The position numbers and the translations under genes were made by a program. A stretch of 64,000 bases of DNA. Source: Bacillus shivajii (GTDB lineage: Bacteria > Bacillota > Bacilli > Bacillales > Salisediminibacteriaceae). Where the stretch lies: contig NZ_CP084703.1 in NCBI RefSeq assembly GCF_020519665.1, positions 3,100,001 through 3,164,000 of the forward strand, in the 5' to 3' direction. Shown here in pieces: positions 35,139-44,738 of the stretch (positions are counted from its first letter, which is position 1; every line of letters starts with the position of its first letter). Below the pieces are notes generated by a model that was not told where the DNA came from, made no database searches, and saw only the letters and a program-made list of their open reading frames with translations.

Positions 35139-35453
35139 TTATAGATGTTTGTTTAGCAATTCAGCTAATGCTTCTTTTGGTTGGAATCCAACAACTTGCT
35201 CAACTACTTCTCCATCTTTGAAAACAAGTAGTGTTGGGATACTCATAACCCCAAATTTGCTTGCTGTTTCTTGGTTTTCATCTACATCTAACTTTACGAT
35301 TTTTACTTTATCGCCCATTTCACTATCTAGTTCTTCAAGAACTGGAGCGATCATTTTACAAGGACCACACCATGGTGCCCAGAAGTCTGCGAGAACGACG
35401 CCTTGCCCTGTTTCTGTTGCAAAGTTTTGATCAGTTGCGTTTACGATTGCCAT
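35139..35453 (-). CDS. trxA: Thioredoxin, 104 aa
   Basis: General cytosolic dithiol reductant. Active site [10 protein letters not shown] at about residues 25-34, conserved cis-Pro in [14 protein letters not shown]. Standard length. Its own terminator follows. Confidence 0.97.
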   Translation of the reverse strand: MAIVNATDQNFATETGQGVVLADFWAPWCGPCKMIAPVLEELDSEMGDKVKIVKLDVDENQETASKFGVMSIPTLLVFKDGEVVEQVVGFQPKEALAELLNKHL

Positions 35454-35929
35454 TATAAAATTCCTCCTTGTGATTTCGCACTAATATACCCTTATAGGTA
35501 TTATACAACGATTTGCTACAAAATGTGAAGAGTTTTTGCTCACAATTATTTTTCCTAAAAATCACGAGTATAAACCTCTCCTTATTATCTTATCTAAGTT
35601 CTGTCTTACACGCAAAAATATTGCTTACTTAAGTATATTTTTCTTTATAGAACCGAGCCTCCATAAAAAAACTGCATTTGTGAGAAATCCTTAAACACTT
35701 GTCATATAATGCTTTGTTTATGGTTTTTCATAAAGACATTAAAAAGTATTTCATTATTAACTTGATTATTGATATAGTGTTTTCTTTTGTATTAACAAGG
35801 ATTTATGAAAAACTTAACTTATTTAAATTAAGAAGGTTTAAACGGTATCATATCTTTCTGACATTCATCTCCTTTTCATTCGTCATTATTGGGTATGAAA
35901 CATCGTTAAGAAAAGTAAATAAATAAGCA
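35454..35929. other. Gene-poor interval between trxA and etfA
   Basis: Holds the trxA promoter. A 75-codon frame at 35699-35926 encodes hydrophobic sequence but starts with TTG without a ribosome-binding site; I leave it uncalled. Confidence 0.4.
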
Positions 35930-35965
35930 AAGTGCCAGACACCTCAAAAGTGGTGTCTGGCACTT
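35930..35965. repeat. Perfect CCAGACACC-type palindrome at the etfA 3' end
   Basis: GTGCCAGACACC and GGTGTCTGGCAC form a perfect 12-bp stem with an 8-nt loop TCAAAAGT. It lies 22 bp beyond etfA and may end its transcript. Same family as 39419-39452 and 63718-63728. Confidence 0.75.
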
Positions 35966-35986
35966 ATTAGCCATTCTGACCAATAT

Positions 35987-36958
35987 TTATACTAATACTT
36001 TTTTAAATTCTTCTGTTAGCTTAGGTACAACATCGAATAGGTCACCAACGATACCATAATCAGCAATGTTAAAGATTTCTGCTTCTGGATCTTTGTTAAT
36101 AGCTACGATTACTTTAGAATTCGACATTCCTGCTACGTGCTGGATCGCGCCACTGATTCCAACTGCAATGTAAAGGTCCGGCGTAACAACTTTACCAGTT
36201 TGACCGATTTGGAGTGCATAATCACAATATTCCGCATCACATGCTCCTCGAGAAGCTCCAACTGCTGCACCTAGTACTTCTGCTAGCTCATCAAGAATAC
36301 CAAAGTTTTCGGAACTCTTTATACCACGACCACCAGCGACGATAACTGATGCTTCTGATAAGTCCACACCAGAAGTTGTATTTTTCACAACTTCTTTAAT
36401 AATTGTTTGTAAATCAGCAATATCTACATCGACACTTTCGACGTTTCCAGTTTTAGATTCATCTTTGTCTAATGCTGCAATATTGTTTGGACGGATTGTA
36501 GCAAAGACTAACCCTTCTTTAACCACTTTCTTCTCAAACGCTTTACCTGAATAGATTGGTCGAGTGAAAATCACTTCATCGCCTGCTGTCTCCACAGTTA
36601 CTGCATCTGAGACAAGTCCTGAGTCAAGTCTTGCCGCAAGTTTCGGAGATACATCTCGACCAATTGAAGTGTGTCCAAGAATGATCCCGTCTGGACTTTC
36701 TTGGTCAACAACTGCTTTTAGTGCTTGAGTATAACCTTCTGGTGTATAATTTGTTAATTTATCGTTCTCAACGGTTAATACGCGATCAGCTCCGTAATAG
36801 AAAATCTCATTTGCTAAACCGCTTACATTTTTACCTAATACAACACCTACAACTTCTCCACCATCAGAGATTTCTTTTGCAGCTGCTATCGATTCAAAGG
36901 TCACGTTACGGAATTCACCGTCACGAATTTCCCCAATTACTAACATTTTCTTAGCCAT
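35987..36958 (-). CDS. etfA: Electron transfer flavoprotein alpha subunit, 323 aa
   Basis: Binds FAD and passes electrons from acyl-CoA dehydrogenases to the quinone pool. C-terminal FAD domain with VIVAGGRGIKSSENFGIL, GAAVGASRGACDAEY, QIGQTGKVVTPDLYIAVGIS and SKVIVAINKDPEAEIF. ATG 36958 follows AGGAGGGG. Last gene of fadR-fadB-etfB-etfA. Confidence 0.96.
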   Translation of the reverse strand: MAKKMLVIGEIRDGEFRNVTFESIAAAKEISDGGEVVGVVLGKNVSGLANEIFYYGADRVLTVENDKLTNYTPEGYTQALKAVVDQESPDGIILGHTSIGRDVSPKLAARLDSGLVSDAVTVETAGDEVIFTRPIYSGKAFEKKVVKEGLVFATIRPNNIAALDKDESKTGNVESVDVDIADLQTIIKEVVKNTTSGVDLSEASVIVAGGRGIKSSENFGILDELAEVLGAAVGASRGACDAEYCDYALQIGQTGKVVTPDLYIAVGISGAIQHVAGMSNSKVIVAINKDPEAEIFNIADYGIVGDLFDVVPKLTEEFKKVLV

Positions 36959-36976
36959 ATGGATCAACCCCTCCTG

Positions 36977-37747
36977 TTATATCACTTTCGCCTCATTTTT
37001 TAATAAAGAAACTAATTCTTGGACTTGATCGTCCAATTCACCTTCTAAAATCTTTCCTGCTTGCTTTTCAGGTGGTAAGAAACGTTCGACAGTCGTTGTT
37101 TTTCCTTCAACATCGTCTTCATCAAGATCTAAATCATCGATATCTAACGTTTCTAACGGTTTCTTTTTCGCTTTCATAATTCCTGGTAAAGAAGGATAAC
37201 GAGGCTCGTTTAATCCTTGTTGTGCAGTAACAAGAACAGGAAGACTTACTTCAACAATTTCCTGGTCTCCTTCTACGTCACGCTCAATCGTTGCTTTTCC
37301 ATCTGCAACGTCGATATTTACGATCGATGTAACGTGGTTGATTCCTAACTTTTCAGCAAGGCGCGGTCCAATTTGCCCAGATGCATTGTCAACAGCAACA
37401 TTTCCGCCTAAAATAACGTCCACTTCTTTATCCTCAAAGTAAGCAGCTAAAATTGCTTGTGTTGAATATTGATCACCAGCTTCAACATCTTCATCATCAA
37501 TTAGAACGGCTTTGTCTGCTCCCATTGCCAAGCCAGTGCGAAGTTGCTTTTCAGTTTCTTCATCTCCGACAGTGACGATCGTTACTTCACCACCATGTTC
37601 ATCTCGAAGCTGAATTGCTTCTTCTATGGCATATTCGTCGTATGGGTTAATAATAAATTCAGCTCCATCATCAACGATTTGGCCATTTTCGATTTGGATT
37701 TTCTCTTCTGTGTCAAATGTGCGTTTCATAATGACATAAATGTTCAT
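36977..37747 (-). CDS. etfB: Electron transfer flavoprotein beta subunit, 256 aa
   Basis: AMP-binding partner of EtfA. VIMKRTFDTEEKIQIENG near the start, AIEEAIQLRDEHGGEVTIV, GADKAVLIDD and VDNASGQIGPRLAEKLG are typical. ATG 37747 follows GGGAGGG. Lies 18 bp before etfA. Confidence 0.96.
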   Translation of the reverse strand: MNIYVIMKRTFDTEEKIQIENGQIVDDGAEFIINPYDEYAIEEAIQLRDEHGGEVTIVTVGDEETEKQLRTGLAMGADKAVLIDDEDVEAGDQYSTQAILAAYFEDKEVDVILGGNVAVDNASGQIGPRLAEKLGINHVTSIVNIDVADGKATIERDVEGDQEIVEVSLPVLVTAQQGLNEPRYPSLPGIMKAKKKPLETLDIDDLDLDEDDVEGKTTTVERFLPPEKQAGKILEGELDDQVQELVSLLKNEAKVI

Positions 37748-37839
37748 TTGTGTCCCTCCCATAAAAAATCTAATTAATTGAAACTTTTATTTGTTAATTC
37801 TCTTTTAAATATTCCGATATTTCAAAGCAAAAAAATGTT

Positions 37840-38622
37840 TTATTTATCTTTGAAGTTTGGCTTTCTTTTTTCAATGAAAGCTTGTATTCCTTCTTTTGCA
37901 TCAATCGTTGCAGAAACTTCACCAAATCGTTTCGCTTCGTTCTCTGAAGCTATATCGAAGGAGTCATCTTGTGCATTTTGTAAAAGCTCTAAAGCGAAAC
38001 TGACAGATATTGCGCCTTTTTGAGAAACTTTTTTTGCTAATTTCTCTGTTTCCTCTAAAAGTGTATCTTGCGGATGAGCATGGTTTGCTAAGCCCCATTT
38101 AACAGCTTCTTTACCAGTTATTGGATCAGAAGTGAGTAACATTTCTGTCGCTTTTGCACGTCCTACAAGTCTAGGTAAACGTTGAGTACCTGCAAATCCT
38201 GGAATTAATCCTAGCTGTAATTCTGGTAAACCAAGTTTCGCATCTTCAGCAACAAGACGAATGTGACAAGCCATGGCTAACTCTAGTCCTCCTCCAAGCG
38301 CTGCCCCATGAATTGAAGCAATGACTGGCTTCGAGAAGGTTTCGATTTTCTTGAAAACTCTTTGTCCTTTTCTCGCCATCTCACTAAACGAATCACTACC
38401 GTTTACCATTGTGAATTCTTTAATGTCGGCCCCTGCTGCAAAAAAGCGCCCTTCACCATGAACGACTACGGCCTTGACATCTTCGTCCTCTTCGATTTTT
38501 GAAAAAGCAAGATCAAGGTCATCGAACATCGCTTGAGATAACGTGTTTGCTGGTGGATGATTTAAAGTTATAAAAGCGATTCGTTCTTCTTTGCGTAATT
38601 TGATATAAGTAAACTCAGTCAA
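37840..38622 (-). CDS. fadB: Enoyl-CoA hydratase, 260 aa
   Basis: Crotonase-family hydratase of beta-oxidation. Oxyanion-hole segments GRFFAAGADIKEF and IHGAALGGGLELAMACH; catalytic Glu in LGLPELQLGLIPG and PGFAGTQRLPRLVG. TTG 38622 is chosen (GAGGAG 8 bases upstream). Same position in the B. subtilis fadR-fadB-etfB-etfA operon. Confidence 0.93.
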   Translation of the reverse strand: MTEFTYIKLRKEERIAFITLNHPPANTLSQAMFDDLDLAFSKIEEDEDVKAVVVHGEGRFFAAGADIKEFTMVNGSDSFSEMARKGQRVFKKIETFSKPVIASIHGAALGGGLELAMACHIRLVAEDAKLGLPELQLGLIPGFAGTQRLPRLVGRAKATEMLLTSDPITGKEAVKWGLANHAHPQDTLLEETEKLAKKVSQKGAISVSFALELLQNAQDDSFDIASENEAKRFGEVSATIDAKEGIQAFIEKRKPNFKDK

Positions 38623-38689
38623 AAATCTCACTCCTCTCATTCGCTGTTCATTTCTTTTGATCTCCTATATAAATATAGGTGAAATCAAA

Positions 38690-39274
38690 CTACTTTTTTA
38701 AACCATTTAATAGAGTAGCGTTTAACGGTTCTGCAAGTGCAACTAGGTTGTAACGATGATCTTTCATTACCCAGTTTGTGACGACTTCATCAATCGCACC
38801 AAAAATGATTTGCCTAGCAATTCTTCGGTCTAAGTTTTCATTGAAATAACCAACTTCAAGCCCTTCTTCAAGGATTGAATCAATTAAACCTAGATAGCCT
38901 TTTAAAACTTCATTAATACGATTACGTAAAGCAATGTTTGACTGTCTTAACTCTAGTTGAGTGACGATGGCTAAATCGTAATCATCTTCGAGCTGACGTA
39001 AATGCATTTCAATTAAAAGGAGCATCTTTCTTTCAATTGAAGTTTCTTGCTCTAGGTGATCTTTACTCTTTTCTACAAAGGTCCCCATTTTTTCTTCAAA
39101 TAAAGAGATTAATATATCTTCTTTATTTTTAAAATACAAATAAATGGTACCGTCAGCCACACCAGCTTCTTTTGCGATTTTTGAAACTTGTGAATGGTGA
39201 TATCCATTTTCAGCTATCACTTTGACAGCAGCATCAATAATTTGTTCATACTTTGGTCCGCGCTTTTTAGCCAT
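38690..39274 (-). CDS. fadR: TetR-family fatty-acid degradation repressor FadR, 194 aa
   Basis: N-terminal HTH (IIDAAVKVIAENGYHHSQVS; VADGTIYLYFKNKEDILISL) and a ligand-binding C-terminal domain with LDRRIARQIIFGAIDEVVTN. In B. subtilis FadR represses beta-oxidation genes and is released by long-chain acyl-CoA. A FadR box lies 33-50 bp upstream, indicating autoregulation of the operon. Confidence 0.94.
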   Translation of the reverse strand: MAKKRGPKYEQIIDAAVKVIAENGYHHSQVSKIAKEAGVADGTIYLYFKNKEDILISLFEEKMGTFVEKSKDHLEQETSIERKMLLLIEMHLRQLEDDYDLAIVTQLELRQSNIALRNRINEVLKGYLGLIDSILEEGLEVGYFNENLDRRIARQIIFGAIDEVVTNWVMKDHRYNLVALAEPLNATLLNGLKK

Positions 39275-39306
39275 ACGATCACTTCCTCAATCTTCTCCTA
39301 TAAAAA

Positions 39307-39324
39307 TGAATGATCATTCATTCA
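39307..39324 (-). promoter_or_regulatory. FadR box upstream of fadR
   Basis: On the minus strand TGAATGAATGATCATTCA; matches consensus TGAATGAMTANTCATTCA at 17 of 18 positions. Confidence 0.85.
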
Positions 39325-39418
39325 TATTTCTTATTCTATGCGAACTTCATCTATCTGTCAAATGGAGAAATGAGATTGCTAAAAATTTATTTTAAAAGGC
39401 GTTATGTAACTTCAAATA

Positions 39419-39452
39419 CCAGGCACCTAGTAAATTATTTCCCGGTGCCTGG
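39419..39452. repeat. CCAGGCACC/GGTGCCTGG palindrome
   Basis: Nine-base perfect arms separated by 16 nt, 19 bp beyond the lcfA stop. Extended on the right by CAC. Dispersed family member. Confidence 0.75.
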
Positions 39453-39470
39453 CACTTCGGTTAAAAAATG

Positions 39471-41180
39471 TTAGCTTGTTTTCTTTTGTTTTTGTTTCTG
39501 TTTTTCTTTTTCTTCATCAACAAGAGCACGGCGTAGTACTTTTCCAACCATTGTTTTTGGAAGTTCTGTACGGAATTCATATTGACGAGGCACTTTATAT
39601 GCTGACAATTGTTTACGGCAATATCCATTTAGTTCTTCCTCAGTAAGCTCATGTCCCTCTTTTAACACAACAAAAACTTTAACTGTTTCGCCGCGATATG
39701 TATCTGGCACACCAATAGCAACAGCCTCTTTAATTGCTTCATGTTCGTACAGCACTTCTTCAATTTCACGCGGATAAATATTAAACCCACCAGCGATAAT
39801 CATATCTTTTTTTCGATCAACAATGTAGAAAAATCCTTCATCATCCATGTAACCCATATCTCCTGTAAGAAGCCATTCATCTTCATAAAATGTTGCACTA
39901 GTTGCTTCTGGACGGTTCCAATAACCCTTCATAACTTGCGGTCCACGAATCATTAGTTCGCCAATCTCACCTGGCCCTGCAGGCTCACTTGTTTCCGCCG
40001 AAAGAATCGCAACGTCTGTATCAGGCCAAGGGAGTCCAATACTGCCTGATGGGCGCTTTCCCCACATTAAATTAAAATGTGTGACAGGAGAAGCTTCAGT
40101 AAGTCCAAAACCTTCTGATAACTTTCCACCAGTTAATTCTTCAAAACGTTGCTGTACTTCAACTGGAAGTGGTGCCGATCCACTAATACAAACTTCAATG
40201 GAAGATAGATTAAACTTTTGTACATGCGGATCATTAATTAATCCGATATACATGGTCGGAGCTCCGGGGAAGATCGTCACTTTTTGTTTCTCTATCGCTT
40301 TTAATGTCTGCTTCGTGTCAAAACGAGGAAGAATAACCATTTTTGAGCGATCCATAATCGAGAAATTCATGCCAACCGTCATTCCGTATACATGGAAAAA
40401 CGGTAGTGCACATAAGATGACTTCGTTCCCATGATCAATTTTGTGCATCCATTTTATACATTGTGTCGTATTGGCGACAAGGTTGTAATGCGTAAGCATA
40501 ACCCCTTTTGCTACTCCTGTCGTTCCGCCTGTATATTGCAATAAGGCTAAATCTTCTTTCGGATTAATATCAAGCGGAATTTCTTCTGCCTCCCCTGCCT
40601 TAACGAGTTCAACGAAAGAATGAGTGTTGGCATTATAGTTTACCTCAACCTTTATGCCTGTGTTCTTTTTTTGAATAAATGGATAAATAACGTTTTTCGG
40701 AAATGGCAAATAATCTTTAATGTGAGTGACAATGACATGTTCTAGCTTTGTTTTTTCCAACACATTCATAACTCTAGGATAAACGAGATCAAGACAAATG
40801 ATCACCTTTGCCCCTGAATCAACCATTTGGTGTTCTAATTCACGCTCAACATAGAGCGGATTCGTTTGCACCACGACAGCTCCTGCCATTAAAGCCCCGT
40901 AATAGCTAATAACAGATTGTGGCGTGTTTGCAAGCATAATCGCTACCCGATCACCTTTTTTGACACCTAAATCACGTAAACTATTTGCAAAACGAAGGGA
41001 AGAGTCATATACCTCTTGAAAACTCATTTCTTTCCCCATGAAATGTAGTAATGTTTTCTCCGGCTCTTCTTTTGCTCCTTCTTGTAAATACTCTTGCAAA
41101 AGCTTTTCATCATAATCAATATGTTGCGGAATGTCATCCGGGTAGTGAGTTAACCAAGGTCTTTGCAATTGCGTTTCCAT
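39471..41180 (-). CDS. lcfA: Long-chain acyl-CoA synthetase, copy 1, 569 aa
   Basis: Adenylate-forming enzyme activating fatty acids to acyl-CoA. P-loop-like LLQYTGGTTGVAKGVMLTHY at about 208-227, SEGFGLTEASPVTHFN, LTGDMGYMDDEGFFYIVDRK and the C-terminal catalytic Lys in PKTMVGKVLRRAL. ATG 41180 follows AAAGGAGGACG. A second, closely similar copy lies upstream on the same strand. Nearest to fadR, so this is the positional equivalent of B. subtilis lcfA. A cre site is 63 bp upstream. Confidence 0.94.
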   Translation of the reverse strand: METQLQRPWLTHYPDDIPQHIDYDEKLLQEYLQEGAKEEPEKTLLHFMGKEMSFQEVYDSSLRFANSLRDLGVKKGDRVAIMLANTPQSVISYYGALMAGAVVVQTNPLYVERELEHQMVDSGAKVIICLDLVYPRVMNVLEKTKLEHVIVTHIKDYLPFPKNVIYPFIQKKNTGIKVEVNYNANTHSFVELVKAGEAEEIPLDINPKEDLALLQYTGGTTGVAKGVMLTHYNLVANTTQCIKWMHKIDHGNEVILCALPFFHVYGMTVGMNFSIMDRSKMVILPRFDTKQTLKAIEKQKVTIFPGAPTMYIGLINDPHVQKFNLSSIEVCISGSAPLPVEVQQRFEELTGGKLSEGFGLTEASPVTHFNLMWGKRPSGSIGLPWPDTDVAILSAETSEPAGPGEIGELMIRGPQVMKGYWNRPEATSATFYEDEWLLTGDMGYMDDEGFFYIVDRKKDMIIAGGFNIYPREIEEVLYEHEAIKEAVAIGVPDTYRGETVKVFVVLKEGHELTEEELNGYCRKQLSAYKVPRQYEFRTELPKTMVGKVLRRALVDEEKEKQKQKQKKTS

Positions 41181-41243
41181 GAAACGTCCTCCTTTGTCTC
41201 TCCTTTCCGTTGAGACATTCAAACCCCTCTACCAATCATTGTA

Positions 41244-41258
41244 ATGAAAACGGATTCA
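41244..41258 (-). promoter_or_regulatory. Putative cre (CcpA) site of lcfA copy 1
   Basis: ATGAAAACGGATTCA (plus strand) matches the cre consensus WTGNAANCGNWNNCW at every position. Catabolite repression of the FadR regulon through CcpA is known in B. subtilis. Confidence 0.7.
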
Positions 41259-41479
41259 AAAGAAAACAGTTTTGTGTCAATTTTTAAAATATTTTATTTT
41301 TATAGAATAGTTAGGGAACAAAAACTATTTATTTTACACATATTTCTTATCGGTGAGTTAATAGAAATAAAGACTATTTCAACAGTTATATAAAGGTTAT
41401 TGACGATATCATTTATAATGCATTCTTTTTGCAAGACTTTTACATCTTTATATTTCAATAATGCCCTTATGTCGAATTT

Positions 41480-41585
41480 AATGATTATGCGTCGGCACAG
41501 CTCATAACAATGTTTACCTGCGACGAGTAATCGTAGGTGCATATTCAGCGAAGCGTCGTTCTTCGCTGAAGCTAGACATAAAAAC
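41480..41585. repeat. Repeat island with one CTGCGACGAG unit
   Basis: CTGCGACGAGTAATCGTAG at 41518-41536 (compensated arms CTGCG/CGTAG) preceded by ATGCGTCGGCACAGCTC and followed by TCAGCGAAGCGTCG-TTC-TTCGCTGAAGC, an inverted repeat. Sequence motifs match the 10.7 and 49.7 kb islands. No gene seen in 41259-41677. Confidence 0.6.
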
Positions 41586-41677
41586 TTATCCACAAGCACC
41601 TTATCTATCAATTCCAAGCCCACCAGAAAAAAGCACCCTCGCATAATTAGCAAGAGTACTTCTTCATGATAAATGAA

Positions 41678-43384
41678 TTAATCGTCATTTGTTGCTGAAT
41701 CTTTAATTTTTTTCTTTTCCTCTTCAACAAGGACACGGCGTAAAATTTTTCCGACCATCGTTTTTGGCAGTTCCTCACGATATTCATACAATCTTGGTAC
41801 TTTATATGCTGCAAGGTGTTTTCTACAATACTCATCGAGGTCTTTCTCATTAATAGTGAGTCCTTCTTTTGGTACAATAAACGCCTTCACCGTCTCCCCA
41901 CGGTAAGGGTCTGGTACACCAATTACACACACTTCTTGTATGTCTTCATATTCATAAAGTACTTCTTCAACCTCACGAGGGTAAATGTTGAACCCGCCAG
42001 CAATGATCATATCTTTTTTTCGATCAACAATATAAAAGTATCCATCTTCATCCATGTACCCCATATCACCCGATAAGAACCAATCATCCTTAAAAGTTGC
42101 CGCTGTTTCTTCTGGACGATTCCAATAGCCTTTCATGACTTGGGGGCCTTTAATCATAATTTCACCAATTTCATTCGGCTCTGCTTCTTCACCTGTTTCT
42201 GCTGACAAAACCGCAACATCTGTATTTGGCCAAGGAATCCCAATACTACCTGATTTTCGGTTACCCCAAATAAGGTTGGCAACTGCAACTGGAGATGTTT
42301 CTGTTAAACCGTACCCTTCAACTAATCGACCATTTGTAACATCTTCAAATTGTGTTTGTACTTCTACTGGAAGTGGAGCTGACCCACTAATACACGCTTT
42401 AATGGATGACAAATCATGCTTTTTAATATCTGGGTGGTTTAATAAACCGATATACATTGTTGGAGCACCAGGATAGAGCGTTGCATTATGTTTTTCAATT
42501 GCTTTTAAAATATCCTTCGGTTCAAACTTTGGCATAATAATCATTTTAAAGCCCATTCGTATACCTAAGTTCATGACCGTTGTCATTCCGTAAACATGGA
42601 AAAATGGCAACGCTGCTAAAATGACTTCTTCTCCAGCTTTTAAGTCATACATCCACACTTCACATTGTTGCGTATTAACAACTAGATTATAGTGTGTGAG
42701 CATAACACCTTTTGCCGGCCCAGTAGTTCCTCCAGTATATTGCAATAAGGCTAAATCCTCTTTCGGATCGATTTCAATTTCGATCTCTTTTGCTTCTCCT
42801 TTAGCTAAAAAAGATGTAAAGGAATGAAGACGATCGTGATACTCTAAATCTACTTTAATGCCTGTATTTTTCTTCTGAATAAAAGGATAGATCAAGTTCT
42901 TAGGAAAAGGTAGAAAATCTTTAATTCCTGTAACAATAATGTGTTCCAACGGTGTCTTTTCTTTTACATTTGCTACGCGTGGGTAAACGAGATCCAAACA
43001 GATCATCACTTTAGCACCTGAATCGTTCATTTGATGTTCAACTTCACGTTCAACATAAAGTGGATTTGTTTGAACAACAATCGCCCCTGCAAATAGAGCA
43101 CCGTAATACGAAATGACAGATTGTGGCGTATTTGCAAGCATAATTGCAACACGGTCACCTTGTTCTACTCCGATCTCTCGAAGCTGGTTGGCTAATTTTA
43201 GGGCTGACTCATACACCTCATTGTACGTCATTTCCTTTCCCATAAAGTCTAAAGCAGCTTTATTCGGATATTTCTCTGCAGCTCTTTTCAGATAGCTTTG
43301 TAGTGTTTCAACCTCATAGTCAATTGATGTTGGAATTTCTTTTGGATAATGTTGAAACCACGGTTTCTCAGTTAACGTTTCCAT
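41678..43384 (-). CDS. Long-chain acyl-CoA synthetase, copy 2, 568 aa
   Basis: Full-length paralogue of the adjacent lcfA, matching it in most segments: YTGGTTGPAKGVMLTHYNLV, VEGYGLTETSPVAVANL, LSGDMGYMDEDGYFYIVDRK and PKTMVGKILRRVL. ATG 43384 after GGGAGGAGAAAGG. Same domain order: large N-terminal adenylation domain and small mobile C-terminal domain. It has its own upstream cre site, and the shared ATTGTAATGAAAACGGAT leader suggests the duplication included the promoter. Divergence between copies may mean different chain-length preference; this is inference. Confidence 0.92.
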   Translation of the reverse strand: METLTEKPWFQHYPKEIPTSIDYEVETLQSYLKRAAEKYPNKAALDFMGKEMTYNEVYESALKLANQLREIGVEQGDRVAIMLANTPQSVISYYGALFAGAIVVQTNPLYVEREVEHQMNDSGAKVMICLDLVYPRVANVKEKTPLEHIIVTGIKDFLPFPKNLIYPFIQKKNTGIKVDLEYHDRLHSFTSFLAKGEAKEIEIEIDPKEDLALLQYTGGTTGPAKGVMLTHYNLVVNTQQCEVWMYDLKAGEEVILAALPFFHVYGMTTVMNLGIRMGFKMIIMPKFEPKDILKAIEKHNATLYPGAPTMYIGLLNHPDIKKHDLSSIKACISGSAPLPVEVQTQFEDVTNGRLVEGYGLTETSPVAVANLIWGNRKSGSIGIPWPNTDVAVLSAETGEEAEPNEIGEIMIKGPQVMKGYWNRPEETAATFKDDWFLSGDMGYMDEDGYFYIVDRKKDMIIAGGFNIYPREVEEVLYEYEDIQEVCVIGVPDPYRGETVKAFIVPKEGLTINEKDLDEYCRKHLAAYKVPRLYEYREELPKTMVGKILRRVLVEEEKKKIKDSATNDD

Positions 43385-43535
43385 ACCTTTCTCCTCCCTT
43401 ATAAAAAATGACCTCTCCTTCATAAAAGATTTATCCGATGAAAAGTGGACCCAAGGTGTTGTAAAATATTTAACAATCTTTTTCTATTGAGTTCCCTTTT
43501 CATCGATAGGCATTCTCCTCTCTAGTACTATTGTA

Positions 43536-43550
43536 ATGAAAACGGATACA
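43536..43550 (-). promoter_or_regulatory. Putative cre (CcpA) site of lcfA copy 2
   Basis: ATGAAAACGGATACA matches the cre consensus fully and lies in the same 18-base conserved context as the site before copy 1. Confidence 0.7.
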
Positions 43551-43676
43551 AATTAAAACTAATTTGTTTTAATTTTTCGAATTTTTATTCTATACCTACT
43601 CCTTCCTGATTTCCCTCTCGAAATAAACGAATAAACATCGGTTGTTTACCTTTGACTTATTATGGAATTTGGGATG

Positions 43677-44222
43677 CTAGCTCGGTGTCTTACCTGATAC
43701 TTTTGAGCGGTCTTCTACGCATTGTGCAACTAAGAATAGTTTTACAGCTTTTGGAGAATCAAGAATAATTATATCTTTTTCTTTCTTATACAATTCTAGC
43801 TTTCTTAAAATCTCTGGTTTCTTTTTCTTTTGAAAATTCCAAACAAACTTTAGAAAATTAACATCCAGCCTTTCAGCACACCCATCGCCCATATCCGGCC
43901 GCTTCTTCTTTCGGTACATCCACCACCGTTTAAACACTCTGTAAATGCAGAGTGTTTTAGGCATATCAAGGAATATAATTGTATCCGCAGCTTTCAGCCT
44001 CAAATCCATTGTACTTTGGTAATTACCATCAATAATCCATGAATCATTTTTCATGAGCTCTCTTTGAGCCGTTATTTGCTCTTCTCTCTTTGCAATTATC
44101 CAACCAGGACGCCAAAAATGTGCATCTAAATGAAAGACATCAATGTTTAATATTTCATTTAACCTTCGAGCAAGAGTTGATTTCCCAGACCCTCCTGAGC
44201 CAATAATGGCAATTTTTCGCAT
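43677..44222 (-). CDS. P-loop kinase, FlaR/DNA topology-modulation-like, 181 aa
   Basis: Small adenylate-kinase-like NTPase: Walker A IIGSGGSGKSTLARRL at residues 6-21, FHLDAHFWRPGW, SWIIDGNYQSTMDLRLKAAD, and a lid-like basic segment RWWMYRKKKRPDMGDGCAERL. Such proteins are annotated as topology modulation protein FlaR or as shikimate/adenylate kinase-like; the substrate is unproven. Monocistronic and not part of the conserved Bacillus order here, so probably a lineage-specific insertion. Confidence 0.75.
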   Translation of the reverse strand: MRKIAIIGSGGSGKSTLARRLNEILNIDVFHLDAHFWRPGWIIAKREEQITAQRELMKNDSWIIDGNYQSTMDLRLKAADTIIFLDMPKTLCIYRVFKRWWMYRKKKRPDMGDGCAERLDVNFLKFVWNFQKKKKPEILRKLELYKKEKDIIILDSPKAVKLFLVAQCVEDRSKVSGKTPS

Positions 44223-44442
44223 TATGCGTCCTCCTGTTTTTTTCCATTGTTTTTTTAGGTTATCATCTGTATATATGAATGTATAATAAAAGGCATTAAA
44301 AAGGCCGTCTCTATTAAATTAAGTTGTTCTGTTTAAAGGGAGAAAGCCGAAAATAACAACTCCTTTATACTTGTTGAGACGCAGTTGAAAACACTTCGCC
44401 TGTAAACGGATTCGAGTGCTTATCTTAATAAAAAAGACAAAA

Positions 44443-44482
44443 TAAAAAGGCAACATGTAAAACATAATGTTAAACGTGTTGC
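44443..44482 (-). terminator. Terminator downstream of the 27-aa ORF
   Basis: Minus strand GGCAACACGTTTAACATTAT then GTTTTACATGTTGCCTTTTTATTTT: arms GGCAACACGT and ACATGTTGCC, T-rich tail. Nothing else supported in 44223-44593. Confidence 0.7.
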
Positions 44483-44593
44483 CATTTCTATTGTTTTTAT
44501 TGTTTTTCACCTCGAAAACGGAATTACTTATTATTAAGCTACAAGCTTATAAAGCGGCCATCATTTATTTTAGAAAATTAATATTTACGTTAG

Positions 44594-44677
44594 CTATTCA
44601 AAAAACAAAATAAACATCATTCCCGCTACAACGAAGACACCGCAAAGAACGATTAATACTTTCCATAATGTTTCCAT
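44594..44677 (-). CDS. Very small membrane peptide, 27 aa
   Basis: ATG 44677 encodes METLWKVLIVLCGVFVVAG and continues MMFILFFE: a single hydrophobic helix with a charged end. TAGGTG lies about 13 bases upstream. It sits between the yshE gene and a strong minus-strand terminator, which suggests a transcript ends here. It could be a true small protein or part of the yshE 3' region. Confidence 0.35.
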   Translation of the reverse strand: METLWKVLIVLCGVFVVAGMMFILFFE

Positions 44678-44738
44678 AACACATTTTCACCTACAATTAG
44701 TCGAGTTGCAAACTGCCCTCTCTATACTTTTCTTACAA

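Noticed and set aside
35699-35926. 75-codon hydrophobic ORF between trxA and etfA
   Set aside because: TTG start, no ribosome-binding site, AT-rich sequence alone explains the hydrophobic translation.
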